Positions 52,459 to 62,189 of a DNA stretch of 64,000 nt are shown in pieces (the stretch's first letter is position 1; every line of letters starts with the position of its first letter). A program made the translations under genes and the position numbers. The DNA is from Candidatus Zymogenaceae bacterium. GTDB taxonomy: Bacteria; Desulfobacterota; Zymogenia; Zymogenales; Zymogenaceae. Location: contig JAFGFE010000026.1 of the NCBI GenBank assembly GCA_016931225.1, positions 75,499 to 139,498 on the forward strand, written 5' to 3'. Below the pieces are notes generated by a model. It saw only the letters and a program-made list of their open reading frames with translations. It was not told the DNA's origin and made no database searches.

Positions 52459-53046
52459 ATGAAGGTGGTTTCGGCGGAATTCGTGTCGTCGGCGGTGGAG
52501 CCGTCCGGGTATTACAAGGATGGATCGCTCCCCCAGGTCGCCTTCGCGGGCCGCTCCAACGTGGGGAAATCGTCCCTTATCAACCGACTGTGCGGCCGGA
52601 AGAAGCTGGCCCGGACATCCGGCACCCCCGGACGTACCCAGATGATAAACTTCTTCTCCATAAACGAGAGCCTCCTGTTCGTCGATCTGCCCGGATACGG
52701 GTACGCCAAGGTACCGGCGGATATCCAAAGGCGGTGGCGCCCGATGGTTAACAGCTACCTGGAGGACAATCCCGCCCTCAAACTCCTCGTTCTCATCGTG
52801 GATATCAGGCGGGGTCCGAAAGAAGAGGAACTGTCGCTCTTGGCGTGGCTTGCCGAGAACGGCGTACCGGCCCGGGTGGTGTTGACAAAGGCCGACAAAC
52901 TGAAACGGGGGCAGATCGTCCGAGAGCGGGCGGCGGCGGCGGGGAGCATGGGCGCAAGCCCTGAGGAGTTGATACTCTTTTCTGCCGTCACCGGCCAGGG
53001 AAAAGAAGAGGTGTGGAAGGAAATCAGGAGCGCTGTCGGTGTCTGA
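52459..53046 (+). CDS. engB: Ribosome biogenesis GTP-binding protein EngB/YsxC
   Basis: EngB is a GTPase for 50S assembly and cell division. The 195-residue product has G1 G-R-S-N-V-G-K-S-S, G3 D-L-P-G-Y-G-Y-A and G4 T-K-A-D-K. The family motif T-P-G-R-T-Q for the switch region is complete. GGAGG precedes the ATG. Its last eight bases overlap ispE, indicating coupling. Confidence 0.95.
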   Translation: MKVVSAEFVSSAVEPSGYYKDGSLPQVAFAGRSNVGKSSLINRLCGRKKLARTSGTPGRTQMINFFSINESLLFVDLPGYGYAKVPADIQRRWRPMVNSYLEDNPALKLLVLIVDIRRGPKEEELSLLAWLAENGVPARVVLTKADKLKRGQIVRERAAAAGSMGASPEELILFSAVTGQGKEEVWKEIRSAVGV

Positions 53047-53989
53047 AGCGATTACCCTTTCGTCTCCGGCCAAGGTGAATCTCTTTCTGAAGGTTACCGG
53101 GAGGCGGGCGGACGGATACCATACGCTCGTTACGGTCATGACAAAGGTCAGCCTGTACGATGAAATCATCATCGAGCTGGGCGGCCGGGGATTTACCATC
53201 ACATCGTCGGATCAGACGGTACCCACGGACCGGAGAAACACGGTCCACCGGGCCGTGACGCTGCTGGCCGGGGAGACGGGCTTTTTGCCGGAAGAGGTGG
53301 GGATACGAATACACATCGAGAAAAACATCCCCTCCGAGGCCGGGCTGGGGGGAGGCAGCTCCAACGCGGCGGTGGTGATGGATGCCCTGAATGCACACCT
53401 TGCGTTGGGAATCAACCCCGACCGGCTGATGGCCCTGGCGGCACAGGTGGGGGCGGATGTGCCGTTTTTCCTGTTCGGGTCTCCCGCCCTGGCGACGGGG
53501 ATCGGAGATGTGCTCGAGCCGATATCGGGCATCCCCCCGGCGTGGATGGTGATCGTCAAGCCCCCCCAGGGCGTCTCGACGGCCTGGGCATACGATCAAC
53601 TTGATTTTAGGTTGACAGAAGAGAAAAAAAATATTATTATTCCGACGTTTTCTAATACGCTCACCAGTCTCATAGAAAACATGGTCAATGATTTCGAGAC
53701 CGTGGTGATGCAGGGGGGGCCGGGTATGAGGGTGGACGAATTGAGGGGTAAGGGGGAAGAAATGAAAGGCGGGATGCACGGGACGCACCATGCGGGATTA
53801 CCCGACATTTCCGCCGTCAAGGCCGAATTGAGGCGGCTTGGCTCGTTGGGGGCGCTCATGTCCGGCAGCGGGTCCGGAGTATTTGGGATCTTTCAGGGCC
53901 GAATGGAAGCCCAGAGGGCGTATGATGCGCTTTCAACCGATTCAAATAGAACCGTTTTTCTGGCGCATCATGTTTTCGATAGAGACTGA
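53039..53989 (+). CDS. ispE: 4-diphosphocytidyl-2-C-methyl-D-erythritol kinase
   Basis: IspE is the GHMP kinase of the MEP isoprenoid pathway. The 316-residue product has S-P-A-K-V-N-L-F-L, the phosphate-binding A-G-L-G-G-G-S-S-N-A-A and the C-terminal M-S-G-S-G-S-G-V-F-G. A somewhat acidic insertion (about residues 225-260) is longer than in E. coli. The start is GTG 53039 inside the engB 3' end, consistent with coupling. spoVG follows 48 bases later. Confidence 0.94.
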   Translation: MSEAITLSSPAKVNLFLKVTGRRADGYHTLVTVMTKVSLYDEIIIELGGRGFTITSSDQTVPTDRRNTVHRAVTLLAGETGFLPEEVGIRIHIEKNIPSEAGLGGGSSNAAVVMDALNAHLALGINPDRLMALAAQVGADVPFFLFGSPALATGIGDVLEPISGIPPAWMVIVKPPQGVSTAWAYDQLDFRLTEEKKNIIIPTFSNTLTSLIENMVNDFETVVMQGGPGMRVDELRGKGEEMKGGMHGTHHAGLPDISAVKAELRRLGSLGALMSGSGSGVFGIFQGRMEAQRAYDALSTDSNRTVFLAHHVFDRD

Positions 53990-54037
53990 TGACCGGGAAC
54001 CCGAGATTAGCACTAACACGAGGCGTTGGAGGCATCC

Positions 54038-54337
54038 ATGGAAATCACTGAGGTCAAGGTATTTCCCGTCAACGAGGAACGGTTGAAGGCGTATGCGACG
54101 ATTACCTTTGATGACTGTTTCATCATCAGAGATTTGAAAATAATCAACGGCAACAGCGGTCTCTTTGTGGCCATGCCCAGCAAGAAAAGAAAGGACGGCA
54201 CATTTCGAGATACCGCCCACCCTCTCAATAATGAAACAAGAGAAAAAATTGAGACAGTGGTAATCCAGGAGTACGAGAAAGAGCTTGAGAAGATGGAGGT
54301 AGAGGGCCCCAGCGATTATAACGAGGATATGATATAA
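54038..54337 (+). CDS. spoVG: SpoVG-family nucleic-acid-binding regulator
   Basis: A 99-residue SpoVG protein: M-E-I-T-E-V-K-V-F-P-V-N, then A-Y-A-T-I-T-F-D-D-C-F-I-I, and F-V-A-M-P-S-K-K-R-K-D-G, the DNA/RNA-binding surface. SpoVG is a Gram-positive regulator also conserved in deltaproteobacteria, where it usually lies next to ispE and prs. ATG 54038 has GGAGG six bases upstream, which settles the start over the TTG at 54026. Confidence 0.95.
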   Translation: MEITEVKVFPVNEERLKAYATITFDDCFIIRDLKIINGNSGLFVAMPSKKRKDGTFRDTAHPLNNETREKIETVVIQEYEKELEKMEVEGPSDYNEDMI

Positions 54338-54449
54338 CCGGAGTGAGGCCCAGAGGGGCATCCTGACGTTTCGATGAGACGCCGTTGATCCATGTTATGG
54401 GTGCGCACTATTCGAATCGAATTGATGCGGCATAAAGAAAAGAAACAGG

Positions 54450-54524
54450 TGGGGTGTCGACAAGCGGTAAGTCACGGGATTTTGGATCCCGCATTCGGAG
54501 GTTCGAATCCTCCCACCCCAGCCA
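54450..54524 (+). tRNA. tRNA-Gln (anticodon TTG)
   Basis: All cloverleaf arms fold: acceptor TGGGGTG/CACCCCA, D-stem GAC/GTC, anticodon stem CGGGA/TCCCG with loop TTTTGGA (anticodon TTG, reads CAA), variable loop CATTC, T-stem GGAGG/CCTCC with loop TTCGAAT, then G and encoded CCA at 54522-54524. The D-stem is a compensated change from the usual GCC/GGC. It lies between spoVG and prs, as often in this group. Confidence 0.96.
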
Positions 54525-54572
54525 AATAAGTCATATACGTAACAGAGAAATAGAGCAGACAAAGCAGGAGCA

Positions 54573-55514
54573 GTGAAGAAAATCAGAGTTTTTACCGGTA
54601 ACGCAAATCCGATCATGGCCCGGGAAATATGCGATTCGCTGGGAATCCCTCTGGGCAGGGCCGAGGTGTCTCTTTTTGCCGACGGCGAATCTTCTGTGGA
54701 AATTCATGAGAGCGTGCGGGGCATGCAGGCATTCGTGATACAGTCCACCTGTCCCCCGGTCAACAACAACCTCATGGAACTGTTGATAATGATCGACGCC
54801 TTGAAACGGGCGTCGGCGGAGGAGATCACCGCGGTGATCCCCTATTACGGATACGGGAGACAGGATCGGAAGGTCTTTCCCCGGGCGCCAATCACCGCGA
54901 AGCTGGTGGCGGATCTGATCGAAACCGCGGGCGCCGACCGGGTGATCTCCATGGAGATGCACGCGGGGCAGATCCAGGGATTTTTCAATATACCGGTGGA
55001 TCATCTCTATTCCTCACCGGTGATGATAGAGTTTTTACGGGCAAACTACGGCAATGATATGGTCATCGTCTCGCCGGATTCCGGCGGCGTGGAGCGTGCT
55101 CGGGCGTATGCCAGACGACTGAGAGTGGGGCTGGCGATCATCGACAAGCGACGGGCGGGACCCAACGTGGCGGAGATCATGCATATCGTGGGAGAAGTGG
55201 AGGGAAAGAACGCCATCATTCTGGATGATATGGTGGATACCGCCGGTACCCTTGTGGGAGCGGCCCAGGCTTTGATGGATAACGGGGCGAACCGCGTGCT
55301 CGCGGCGTGCACCCATCCGGTTCTCTCGGGGCCAGCGCTTGATCGCATTGATGATTCTGTGATTGAGGAGCTGGTGGTGACGAACACCATTCCCCTGGGA
55401 GAGCGGGCATCGAAATCGAAGAGAATACAGGCATTATCCGTCTCCGTTATCTTTGCGGAGGCGATCAAAAGAGTATACGAGCGGGGTTCAGTCAGCGAGT
55501 TGTTTCTGGATTAA
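54573..55514 (+). CDS. prs: Ribose-phosphate pyrophosphokinase
   Basis: Prs makes PRPP from ribose-5-phosphate and ATP. The 313-residue product shows F-T-G-N-A-N-P-I-M-A-R-E-I (N terminus), I-P-Y-Y-G-Y-G-R-Q-D-R-K, S-M-E-M-H-A-G-Q-I-Q-G-F-F, the ribose-binding loop A-I-I-D-K-R-R and the PRPP loop I-L-D-D-M-V-D-T-A-G-T-L. The start GTG 54573 has AGGAG upstream. It follows the tRNA and precedes rplY. Confidence 0.96.
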   Translation: MKKIRVFTGNANPIMAREICDSLGIPLGRAEVSLFADGESSVEIHESVRGMQAFVIQSTCPPVNNNLMELLIMIDALKRASAEEITAVIPYYGYGRQDRKVFPRAPITAKLVADLIETAGADRVISMEMHAGQIQGFFNIPVDHLYSSPVMIEFLRANYGNDMVIVSPDSGGVERARAYARRLRVGLAIIDKRRAGPNVAEIMHIVGEVEGKNAIILDDMVDTAGTLVGAAQALMDNGANRVLAACTHPVLSGPALDRIDDSVIEELVVTNTIPLGERASKSKRIQALSVSVIFAEAIKRVYERGSVSELFLD

Positions 55515-55613
55515 CAACAGTATCGGTGAATTTCACCCCGCCGTACAGAAAATTTTTGGTAAATGTCGGGGGCTTACACAGCCCTCTTTCATTGGAATGA
55601 AGAGAGAAGACAG

Positions 55614-56291
55614 ATGGAAATCGGTGAACTGAACGTACAAATGAGAGAAACCGTCGGCAAGGGACCGGCCCGAAAGCTCCGGGAAGAGGGGCTTGTGCCC
55701 GGTGTTGTGTATGGACAAAATGTGGAAGCCACAAAGATTATCATCGATCCGGCGGACATCAAGAAGGGTATCCGAACCCAGGGCGGCGCAAACCCGCTCT
55801 TTACGATCGTAGCCGAGGGTGAGGGCGCGAAGAACATCAACGGCAAGACGGTTGTTGTCAGGGAAATACAGCTCAACCCGATAAATTACGGCTATCTCCA
55901 TGTGGACCTGGTGAGTATAGACGTCAAGCAGGAAATCACCGTCGAGGTGTCCCTAAACTACACCGGCAAGGCCGAAGGCGTGAAGGCGGGCGGCATCCTC
56001 CAGGAAATCAGACGGGTCGTCGAGTTGACCTCGCTGCCGGTGAATATTCCCCGCTCGATAGACGTGGACGTGACCGCAATGAAAATCGGGGATTCGCTTC
56101 ACCTTGAGGATATAACGCTTCCCGAGGGGTGTCGTGTGGATACCGATATCAACTTCACCCTCGCGACCATCGCGGCGCCGAGAGGGCTTGAGGAAGCCGT
56201 GGAAGAGGGGGCCGCCGAAGAGCTTGTCGAGGGTGAAGAGGCCCCTGCGGAAACCGCAGAGGAACCCGAGACCCCCGAAGTCGAGGAATAG
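55614..56291 (+). CDS. rplY: 50S ribosomal protein L25 (CTC form)
   Basis: The 225-residue bL25 of the CTC type has the 5S rRNA-binding domain (about 1-95: R-E-T-V-G-K-G-P-A-R-K-L-R, G-V-V-Y-G, then L-N-P-I-N-Y-G-Y-L-H-V-D) and the C-terminal CTC domain (about 96-190), with an acidic tail. M at 55614 is chosen because the family starts M-E-I-x-E-L; the open frame extends to 55563. A small hairpin (GGTGAATTTCACC) lies in its 5' region. Confidence 0.95.
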   Translation: MEIGELNVQMRETVGKGPARKLREEGLVPGVVYGQNVEATKIIIDPADIKKGIRTQGGANPLFTIVAEGEGAKNINGKTVVVREIQLNPINYGYLHVDLVSIDVKQEITVEVSLNYTGKAEGVKAGGILQEIRRVVELTSLPVNIPRSIDVDVTAMKIGDSLHLEDITLPEGCRVDTDINFTLATIAAPRGLEEAVEEGAAEELVEGEEAPAETAEEPETPEVEE

Positions 56292-56469
56292 ACATCCGAA
56301 AAGCGGGACGACGGCCGGGAATCATCATCTCCCGGACCGTACGGGATGGAGTTCTCCTCCGTATCGAACGAGGGGTGAAAAAGATCGAGGGGTGCCGAAC
56401 AATAAATATATTATGCGGCGTCCCCGGAACAGGTTTTCACCCATCACCCGTCGATGAAAAGGCGTGCAG

Positions 56470-57033
56470 ATGAAGGCCGTATTCGGTCTGGGAAATCCGG
56501 GTGATACGTATGCGAACACACGGCATAACATCGGATTTTTCGTCGTGGATGCGCTGGCGGAGTTGGTCGGCGTGAGGCTCTCCAAAAAGAAGTTCTCGGC
56601 CAAAACCGGGGAGATACATATCGGCGGAGAGCGGGTGTTCGTCGCCAAGCCTCAGACCTTTATGAATATATCGGGTCGGTCCGTCGCCCAGGCGGCCGGA
56701 TTTTTTCGGTTGGAGGCGAGCGACATCATCGTGGTATACGATGACATGGATCTTGATTTCGGGAAGCTGCGCATCAGACCGGGAGGAGGCGCCGGCGGTC
56801 ACCGGGGCGTGAAGTCGATCATCGACCAGTTGGGAGACGCCGACTTCACCCGGGTGAGGATCGGCATCGGAAGGCCGGAGGGATCGGACGGCAGCGCCGT
56901 CGGTCACGTGCTCGGTGCTTTTTCGAAAGGCGAGCGGGCGGGCCTTGATGAGATCATCGATCGGGCGGTTGATGCGGTGAGAACTATTATTATCAGCGGC
57001 ACAAATGTGGCAATGAATCAATACAATGGGTAA
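56470..57033 (+). CDS. pth: Peptidyl-tRNA hydrolase
   Basis: Pth recycles tRNA from peptidyl-tRNA. The 187-residue product opens G-L-G-N-P-G-D-T-Y, has catalytic His19 in N-T-R-H-N-I-G-F, Asn in [15 protein letters not shown] and [13 protein letters not shown]. Start ATG 56470 (GTG 56464 in frame is less likely). Continues the prs-rplY-pth cluster. Confidence 0.96.
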   Translation: MKAVFGLGNPGDTYANTRHNIGFFVVDALAELVGVRLSKKKFSAKTGEIHIGGERVFVAKPQTFMNISGRSVAQAAGFFRLEASDIIVVYDDMDLDFGKLRIRPGGGAGGHRGVKSIIDQLGDADFTRVRIGIGRPEGSDGSAVGHVLGAFSKGERAGLDEIIDRAVDAVRTIIISGTNVAMNQYNG

Positions 57034-57059
57034 GATCTGAGACACGAGTCAGGAGGTAC

Positions 57060-59150
57060 ATGATGAACCACAAGGTGGCGTTTATTGCGCCGATTATAGG
57101 TCTTTTTGGGCTGTTGATAGCCCTATTGATCTATCTCTTTATTAAAAAACAGGACGACGGAAATGAAATGATGCGGGACCTGGCCCAGCAGATACATGAC
57201 GGTGCCATGGTCTTTCTTAAGAGGGAATACTCCATTCTCCTCGTATTTCTCGCCGTGATTGCGGTGCTTCTCGGTCTGTTTGTGGACACAAGCTGGAAGA
57301 CCACAATATGCTACATCACCGGCGCTTTCTCTTCCATGATCGCCGGATTCATCGGCATGAAGGCGGCGACCCGGGCGAACGTCAGGACGTCCCAGGCTGC
57401 GGCCACCGACGGTCTGGAAAAAGCGCTGACCGTATCGTTTATGGGCGGCGTGGTGATGGGTCTTGCGGTGGCGAGTTTGGGACTCTTCGGCGTGGGACTG
57501 TTTTTCATCCTCTTCGGCAGGCCTGACACGGCCCTCTATATCAACGGCTTCGCCATGGGCGCCAGCTCCATCGCCCTGTTTGCCAGGGTCGGCGGCGGTA
57601 TCTACACCAAGAGCGCCGACGTGGGCGCAGACCTGGTGGGCAAGGTCGAGGCGGGCATCCCTGAAGACGACCCGAGAAACCCGGGCGTCATCGCCGACAA
57701 TGTGGGCGACAACGTGGGCGACATCGCCGGCATGGGCGCGGATATCTTCGAGTCCTATGTGGGCGCCATCATCGCAACGGTTGCCATCGCCGCCACGGCG
57801 ACGATAGCAACCCTCGAAAGCGTGGTCAGCTCCGGTATCGTGATAGACGATACGACCGTAGAAGGCCTCAAGCTCAATCTGATGGCGCTACCCATCGTGA
57901 TTGTGGCCTTCGGCCTGATCTGCTCGCTGGTGGGCATCTGGTCGGTGAAGATCTTCCGCAAGATCGGCCCCGCAGAAACCCTCAGGTACTCCACGTTCCT
58001 GGCGGCGGCCCTCTTCTTGGTGGGCGACTATTTCATCGCCAAGGCATTCGGCAGCACCGGTGCCTTCGTGGCGATCCTCTCCGGGAGCCTGGCGGGTGTG
58101 CTCATCGGCCTGGTGACCGAATGGTACACCTCTGATAACCAGTGGTTTACCAAGAACGTCCCGGTCCTTCGCGTGGCAGAGGCGTCCTCCACAGGACCCG
58201 CTACCAACATCATCACCGGTCTCGCCCTGGGGATGGAATCGACGATCGTTCCGCTTCTCATCATCTGCGTCGCGACGCTCCTTTCCTACTACTTCGCGGG
58301 TATCTACGGCATCGGCATCGCCGCCGTGGGTATGCTCGGTACGGTGGGAATCACCATGAGCGTGGACGCCTACGGCCCCGCGGCGGACAACGCCGGCGGC
58401 ATCACCGAGATGGCGGGTCTGGGCGAGAACGTCAGAAAGATCACCGACAACCTGGACGCCCTGGGCAACACCACGGCGGCCCTGGGCAAGGGATTCGCCA
58501 TCGGCTCCGCGGCCCTGACGGCCCTGGCCCTCTTTACCGCCTACACCCAGGCGTCTGGTCTTACGGTCATCGACCTGATTTCACCGATGGTGGTGGTGGG
58601 CCTCCTCATCGGCGCGATGATTCCCTTCTTCATCGGCTCCCGCACCATGACCGCCGTCGGCAAGGCCGCCATGCACATGGTTGAGGAGATCCGGCGTCAG
58701 TTCAGGGAAATCCCCGGCATTATGGAAGGAAAGGGCAAGCCCGATCCGGCCAAGTGCGTGGATATCGCCACCAAGGCGTCGCTCCGCTATATGATCATTC
58801 CGGGTCTCGTAGCGGTCATTATGCCCCCGCTGGTCGGCTTCATTCTGGGCAAGCAGGCCCTGGGAGGCATGCTGGCCGGCGCCACGGCGACCGGTGTTCT
58901 GATGGCCCTGTTCATGGCAAACGGCGGCGCCATCTGGGATAACGCCAAGAAGTACATTGAGAGCGGCGCTCAGGGCGGCAAGGGCTCTGATGCTCACAAG
59001 GCCGCGGTCGTGGGTGACACGGTCGGCGACCCCTTCAAGGACACGTCCGGCCCGTCCATGAACATTCTCATCAAGCTGATGAGCGTTGTCTCTCTGGTCA
59101 TCGCGCCGGTGCTGGCAAACGTCGAAGGAGTGCTTTCAAAGCTGTTCTAA
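57060..59150 (+). CDS. hppA: Membrane pyrophosphatase (ion-translocating, probably K+-dependent)
   Basis: A 696-residue pump with about 16 helices that uses PPi to move H or Na across the membrane. PPi-binding motifs [22 protein letters not shown] and D-N-V-G-D-N-V-G-D are intact, and [12 protein letters not shown] lies near the end. The segment [14 protein letters not shown] has Ala and Gly where the K-independent class has Lys and Thr, so K is probably an activator. H or Na specificity cannot be settled by eye. It has its own GGAGG site and a terminator follows. Confidence 0.95.
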   Translation: MMNHKVAFIAPIIGLFGLLIALLIYLFIKKQDDGNEMMRDLAQQIHDGAMVFLKREYSILLVFLAVIAVLLGLFVDTSWKTTICYITGAFSSMIAGFIGMKAATRANVRTSQAAATDGLEKALTVSFMGGVVMGLAVASLGLFGVGLFFILFGRPDTALYINGFAMGASSIALFARVGGGIYTKSADVGADLVGKVEAGIPEDDPRNPGVIADNVGDNVGDIAGMGADIFESYVGAIIATVAIAATATIATLESVVSSGIVIDDTTVEGLKLNLMALPIVIVAFGLICSLVGIWSVKIFRKIGPAETLRYSTFLAAALFLVGDYFIAKAFGSTGAFVAILSGSLAGVLIGLVTEWYTSDNQWFTKNVPVLRVAEASSTGPATNIITGLALGMESTIVPLLIICVATLLSYYFAGIYGIGIAAVGMLGTVGITMSVDAYGPAADNAGGITEMAGLGENVRKITDNLDALGNTTAALGKGFAIGSAALTALALFTAYTQASGLTVIDLISPMVVVGLLIGAMIPFFIGSRTMTAVGKAAMHMVEEIRRQFREIPGIMEGKGKPDPAKCVDIATKASLRYMIIPGLVAVIMPPLVGFILGKQALGGMLAGATATGVLMALFMANGGAIWDNAKKYIESGAQGGKGSDAHKAAVVGDTVGDPFKDTSGPSMNILIKLMSVVSLVIAPVLANVEGVLSKLF

Positions 59151-59177
59151 AAAACACTCTCGTGTAAAAAACAAAAA

Positions 59178-59207
59178 GGGGCGGTGATGGACACCGTCCC
59201 TTTTTTT
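59178..59207 (+). terminator. Intrinsic terminator of hppA
   Basis: GGGGCGGTG and CACCGTCCC pair (one G-U) around ATGGA, followed by seven T, about 28 bases after the hppA stop. The rest of 59208-59528 shows no gene. Confidence 0.9.
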
Positions 59208-59528
59208 GTTGTATGGAGGATCGAATATACTCCGCTCGCCGTCAGAAAGGGGGAGGAACCCCTCGGCACTATCTTAAAAGCGGATGTGCGGGGAATATCT
59301 TTTCCTTCGTAAAACGGATAACGATTTCTGTGGGCGACGGGCGGGCGCCGCACCCGGCGGGGTCGGAATCCCCCGGTGATTTAAACGAAGCGGCGGGACG
59401 ACGCCGGCCCTCCCGTTCCATCCCCCTTCCCCCAACTTTCACATAATCGCTTTCTTTTTCAACTACTCCCCACACGTCGCGGGTGAAACGTGCGGGACAG
59501 GACGCCCAGCCGGCGTTGAATGGGGACC

Positions 59529-60293
59529 CTACGGTGAGTCCTTCACTTCGATGATGGTGCCTACGTCGTCTATAATGATGTGTGTGAAGTCTTCCGATTC
59601 CTTGTACCCGACCGACACATGCCAGGTGGGGTTTTTCTCGAACCGGAGATAGACGATGGACACCCAGAACTCCCGGGCCGTATCAAGCTCAGGAAACGAC
59701 ATTGATGTCATCGCGGCCTTCAGCGCGCCGTCATAGCCGAGGGTCGGGGCGACGCGTGTCTCGAGACGCCTTTTGATCTCGGTTTCGTCACGCCCTTTCA
59801 GCGCATCCCTGACGCGGTCGAAGTAAGTCTCGGTCATGACGATCGTCCGGGTGTTGTCGTCTATCACGTATTCCGCGATAATGGTATCCTTGATCATCAA
59901 ACGCACGCCCCACAGGGCGTTTTGCGGGCGATTGCCGACCATCATCTTGGGGAACGCCTCCAGGATCTCGTCTTGTTCGAATTCCGGAGACGAGGCCGCA
60001 AGAGACACCACCTCCAGCACGTCCATGTTCATCTTTTTGGCATCACCGGTCGGGGGCGCGGAAGGAAGGGCCGTATCGCCCGGTCCCGGGGGTACGCCGG
60101 GTTCGGGGGTCGGGACCGGTTCGGGAGCGGGGGAAGGATCGGCGGTATCCGTCGGCGCCGGCGCGGCGCCTTCGGTGGTGTCTTCGATGATTATTTTCAA
60201 CTCATCGTTGTCCGTGCCGCACCCGGCCCAGAACAATATGAATCCGAGGAAAGCAGCCAGGAGTATGAGACACATACGTCGTGTCGATTTCAT
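59529..60293 (-). CDS. Lipoprotein with Pro-rich linker
   Basis: A 254-residue lipoprotein: signal peptide L-I-L-L-A-A-F-L-G-F-I-L-F-W-A-G-C with lipobox Cys25, then a Pro/Thr/Ala-rich stretch (about 43-82) and a globular domain of about 165 residues ending V-S-V-G-Y-K-E-S-E-D. No family was recognised. Its ATG overlaps the stop of the cyclase gene as ATGA, so the pair is translated together; it may act as a periplasmic partner of that sensor. A low-complexity linker separates the anchor from the domain. Confidence 0.65.
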   Translation of the reverse strand: MKSTRRMCLILLAAFLGFILFWAGCGTDNDELKIIIEDTTEGAAPAPTDTADPSPAPEPVPTPEPGVPPGPGDTALPSAPPTGDAKKMNMDVLEVVSLAASSPEFEQDEILEAFPKMMVGNRPQNALWGVRLMIKDTIIAEYVIDDNTRTIVMTETYFDRVRDALKGRDETEIKRRLETRVAPTLGYDGALKAAMTSMSFPELDTAREFWVSIVYLRFEKNPTWHVSVGYKESEDFTHIIIDDVGTIIEVKDSP

Positions 60294-61738
60294 GAATCGC
60301 CTCCGGTCGGTTTGATGTCTATGACGTCGAAGATGCGCACCTGGCGCAGGATGCCCTTGAGGGCCTGGGGAGGGAGCTCCCGGGCGGTGATGCGCCCTCC
60401 CGTCTTTCGATACGTGCTTTCGCTGATGAGTATCTGTCCCGGCAGGGTGACCGATTCCAGGCGCTGGGCCACGTTGACGGTGTCGCCGATGACGGTATAC
60501 TCCATCTTTTTTTCGGAGCCGACGGTGCCCGCCACCGCCTCGCCCGTGTTTATACCCACTCCCATATTGATGGGGGGTTTGTTTTCGGCCTTCCTCCGCC
60601 TATTGACGGCGACCAGCGCCCGCTGCATCTCGTATGCCGCCAGCACGGCCCTCAGGGCGGGATTTTTCTGATCCAGCGGCGCGTTCCAGAACGCCATGAC
60701 CGCGTCGCCGATGAACTTGTCCAGCACGCCCTCGTACTTGAAGATGATATCGATCATCACAGAGAAGTAATCGTTCAGGGTGGAAACCAGCTCCACCGGG
60801 GGGGTCTCCTCGGCCATGCGGGCAAACCCCCTGATGTCCGAAAACAGGACCGTCACCTCCCGCTTTTCCCCGGTCAGAATGATATCGTCCTTCTGTGAGA
60901 GGATCTTTTCCGCCACCTCCCGGGTGACGTATCGCTTGAATGTATCCTTGATGAACTCCCGTTCCTTCAGGCCGTCGGCCATGCCGTTGAAGGTGTCGGC
61001 GAGAAACCCGATTTCGTCGCCTGTGATCACGGCGACCTTCCGGGAAAAATCGCCGTCGGCCACCGACTCCATGCCGAGCACTAGATCGTGTATGGGATCG
61101 GTGAGCCTCTTTGCCAAAAGATACGAGCACGCCACCGCCGCGGCGATGAGGACGAGCGTGATCAGAACCGCCTTGAGGACCGTATTCAGAAGAATGCTCT
61201 TGTACAGGTTCAAAAGGTAATACCCGAGGTAGATGGTCGAGGTGACTGTTCCTGTCTCTTTGTCCGTGATCTCCACCTCCACCTTTCTCAGGCCGTGGAC
61301 ATCCCGATCCAAAAGCTCCTGGGGGGCGGTCACATCGCCCCCCTCACCCTCGATATGCACCCGGGGGTTGCCGGTGGAAACGATGAAACGGCCTTCATCG
61401 TCGGCGATGATCACGTAGACCAGGTCGAGGTTGTATTCTTTCGTGTCGAACCTGACCGTGTAGAGGGACCGGACCCATCCGTCCAGAGCCTTGACGGGCA
61501 TGCTGTCCATGGCAAGCTTGATCATGGCGGCGGTATTGGCCATGCGGAGATCGGCGTCGTCTTTCTTCTGGTTTATCTCCCGTCTGACGGTGATGGCAGT
61601 GGCCAGCACCATGGATATCGTCACCAGGATCGACGCCAGCAGGGCGATCTTGTACGTCAGGCTCAGTCCGGGCGTTTTCTTTTGCCCCGCAACCTTTTTT
61701 TTCGGCGTGACGATGGGAGTTTTCGGCGTGTGTGCCAT
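60290..61738 (-). CDS. Membrane-bound class III adenylate cyclase
   Basis: A 482-residue protein. One N-terminal helix (I-A-L-L-A-S-I-L-V-T-I-S-M-V-L-A), a periplasmic sensor domain (about 65-175), a second helix (A-V-L-I-T-L-V-L-I-A-A-A-V-A-C-S), HAMP, then a cyclase domain. The cyclase has both metal Asp (F-S-D-I-R-G-F and F-I-G-D-A-V-M), Lys in L-D-K-F-I-G-D and Asn/Arg in D-T-V-N-V-A-Q-R. The Lys and intact Asn/Arg support cAMP synthesis. ATG 61738 is used; the open frame to 61804 starts inside the intergenic region. Confidence 0.88.
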   Translation of the reverse strand: MAHTPKTPIVTPKKKVAGQKKTPGLSLTYKIALLASILVTISMVLATAITVRREINQKKDDADLRMANTAAMIKLAMDSMPVKALDGWVRSLYTVRFDTKEYNLDLVYVIIADDEGRFIVSTGNPRVHIEGEGGDVTAPQELLDRDVHGLRKVEVEITDKETGTVTSTIYLGYYLLNLYKSILLNTVLKAVLITLVLIAAAVACSYLLAKRLTDPIHDLVLGMESVADGDFSRKVAVITGDEIGFLADTFNGMADGLKEREFIKDTFKRYVTREVAEKILSQKDDIILTGEKREVTVLFSDIRGFARMAEETPPVELVSTLNDYFSVMIDIIFKYEGVLDKFIGDAVMAFWNAPLDQKNPALRAVLAAYEMQRALVAVNRRRKAENKPPINMGVGINTGEAVAGTVGSEKKMEYTVIGDTVNVAQRLESVTLPGQILISESTYRKTGGRITARELPPQALKGILRQVRIFDVIDIKPTGGDS

Positions 61739-62189
61739 GGCGTGAATCCTCAATATATCCCGACGGCGAGCGGCCCCCGGTACCTGCGGGGATCGAGCAT
61801 GCATGATATACTGGAGGCATGATGGTGTGACGACGCCCCCGGTTTTCTGTGTAATCCGGGCGGCGAGGCCGATGATCCCGGTATGAGGCGAAAGGCGAAC
61901 ATACAGGTGTGAAAACGGCCGCCGGTTCCATCCGGTCGTATTCCCGGCGGGAGGGTGAAGGGGTATTCGCCGCGTCGTGCCCCCTTGATGAAAAATACCC
62001 TATACCGAAGAAAAAAGCAATGGATTGCAAAAAGAAAAATATTCATGTACTTTCCCCGGAATCGGGAGACGATGTCGGCCCGTTCGATCTCGGAAAGAGT
62101 CGGGAGTCGTCATCGGTGATTGACAAGAGCGCTGGCAGGTGGTATGAACATATCCGAAAAACGTCGTCAATTATCTTGTTGGTACAACG

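Noticed and set aside
51829-53202. 457-residue minus-strand frame opposite the THEP1 and engB genes
   Set aside because: Both plus-strand genes have intact nucleotide-binding motifs and ribosome sites.
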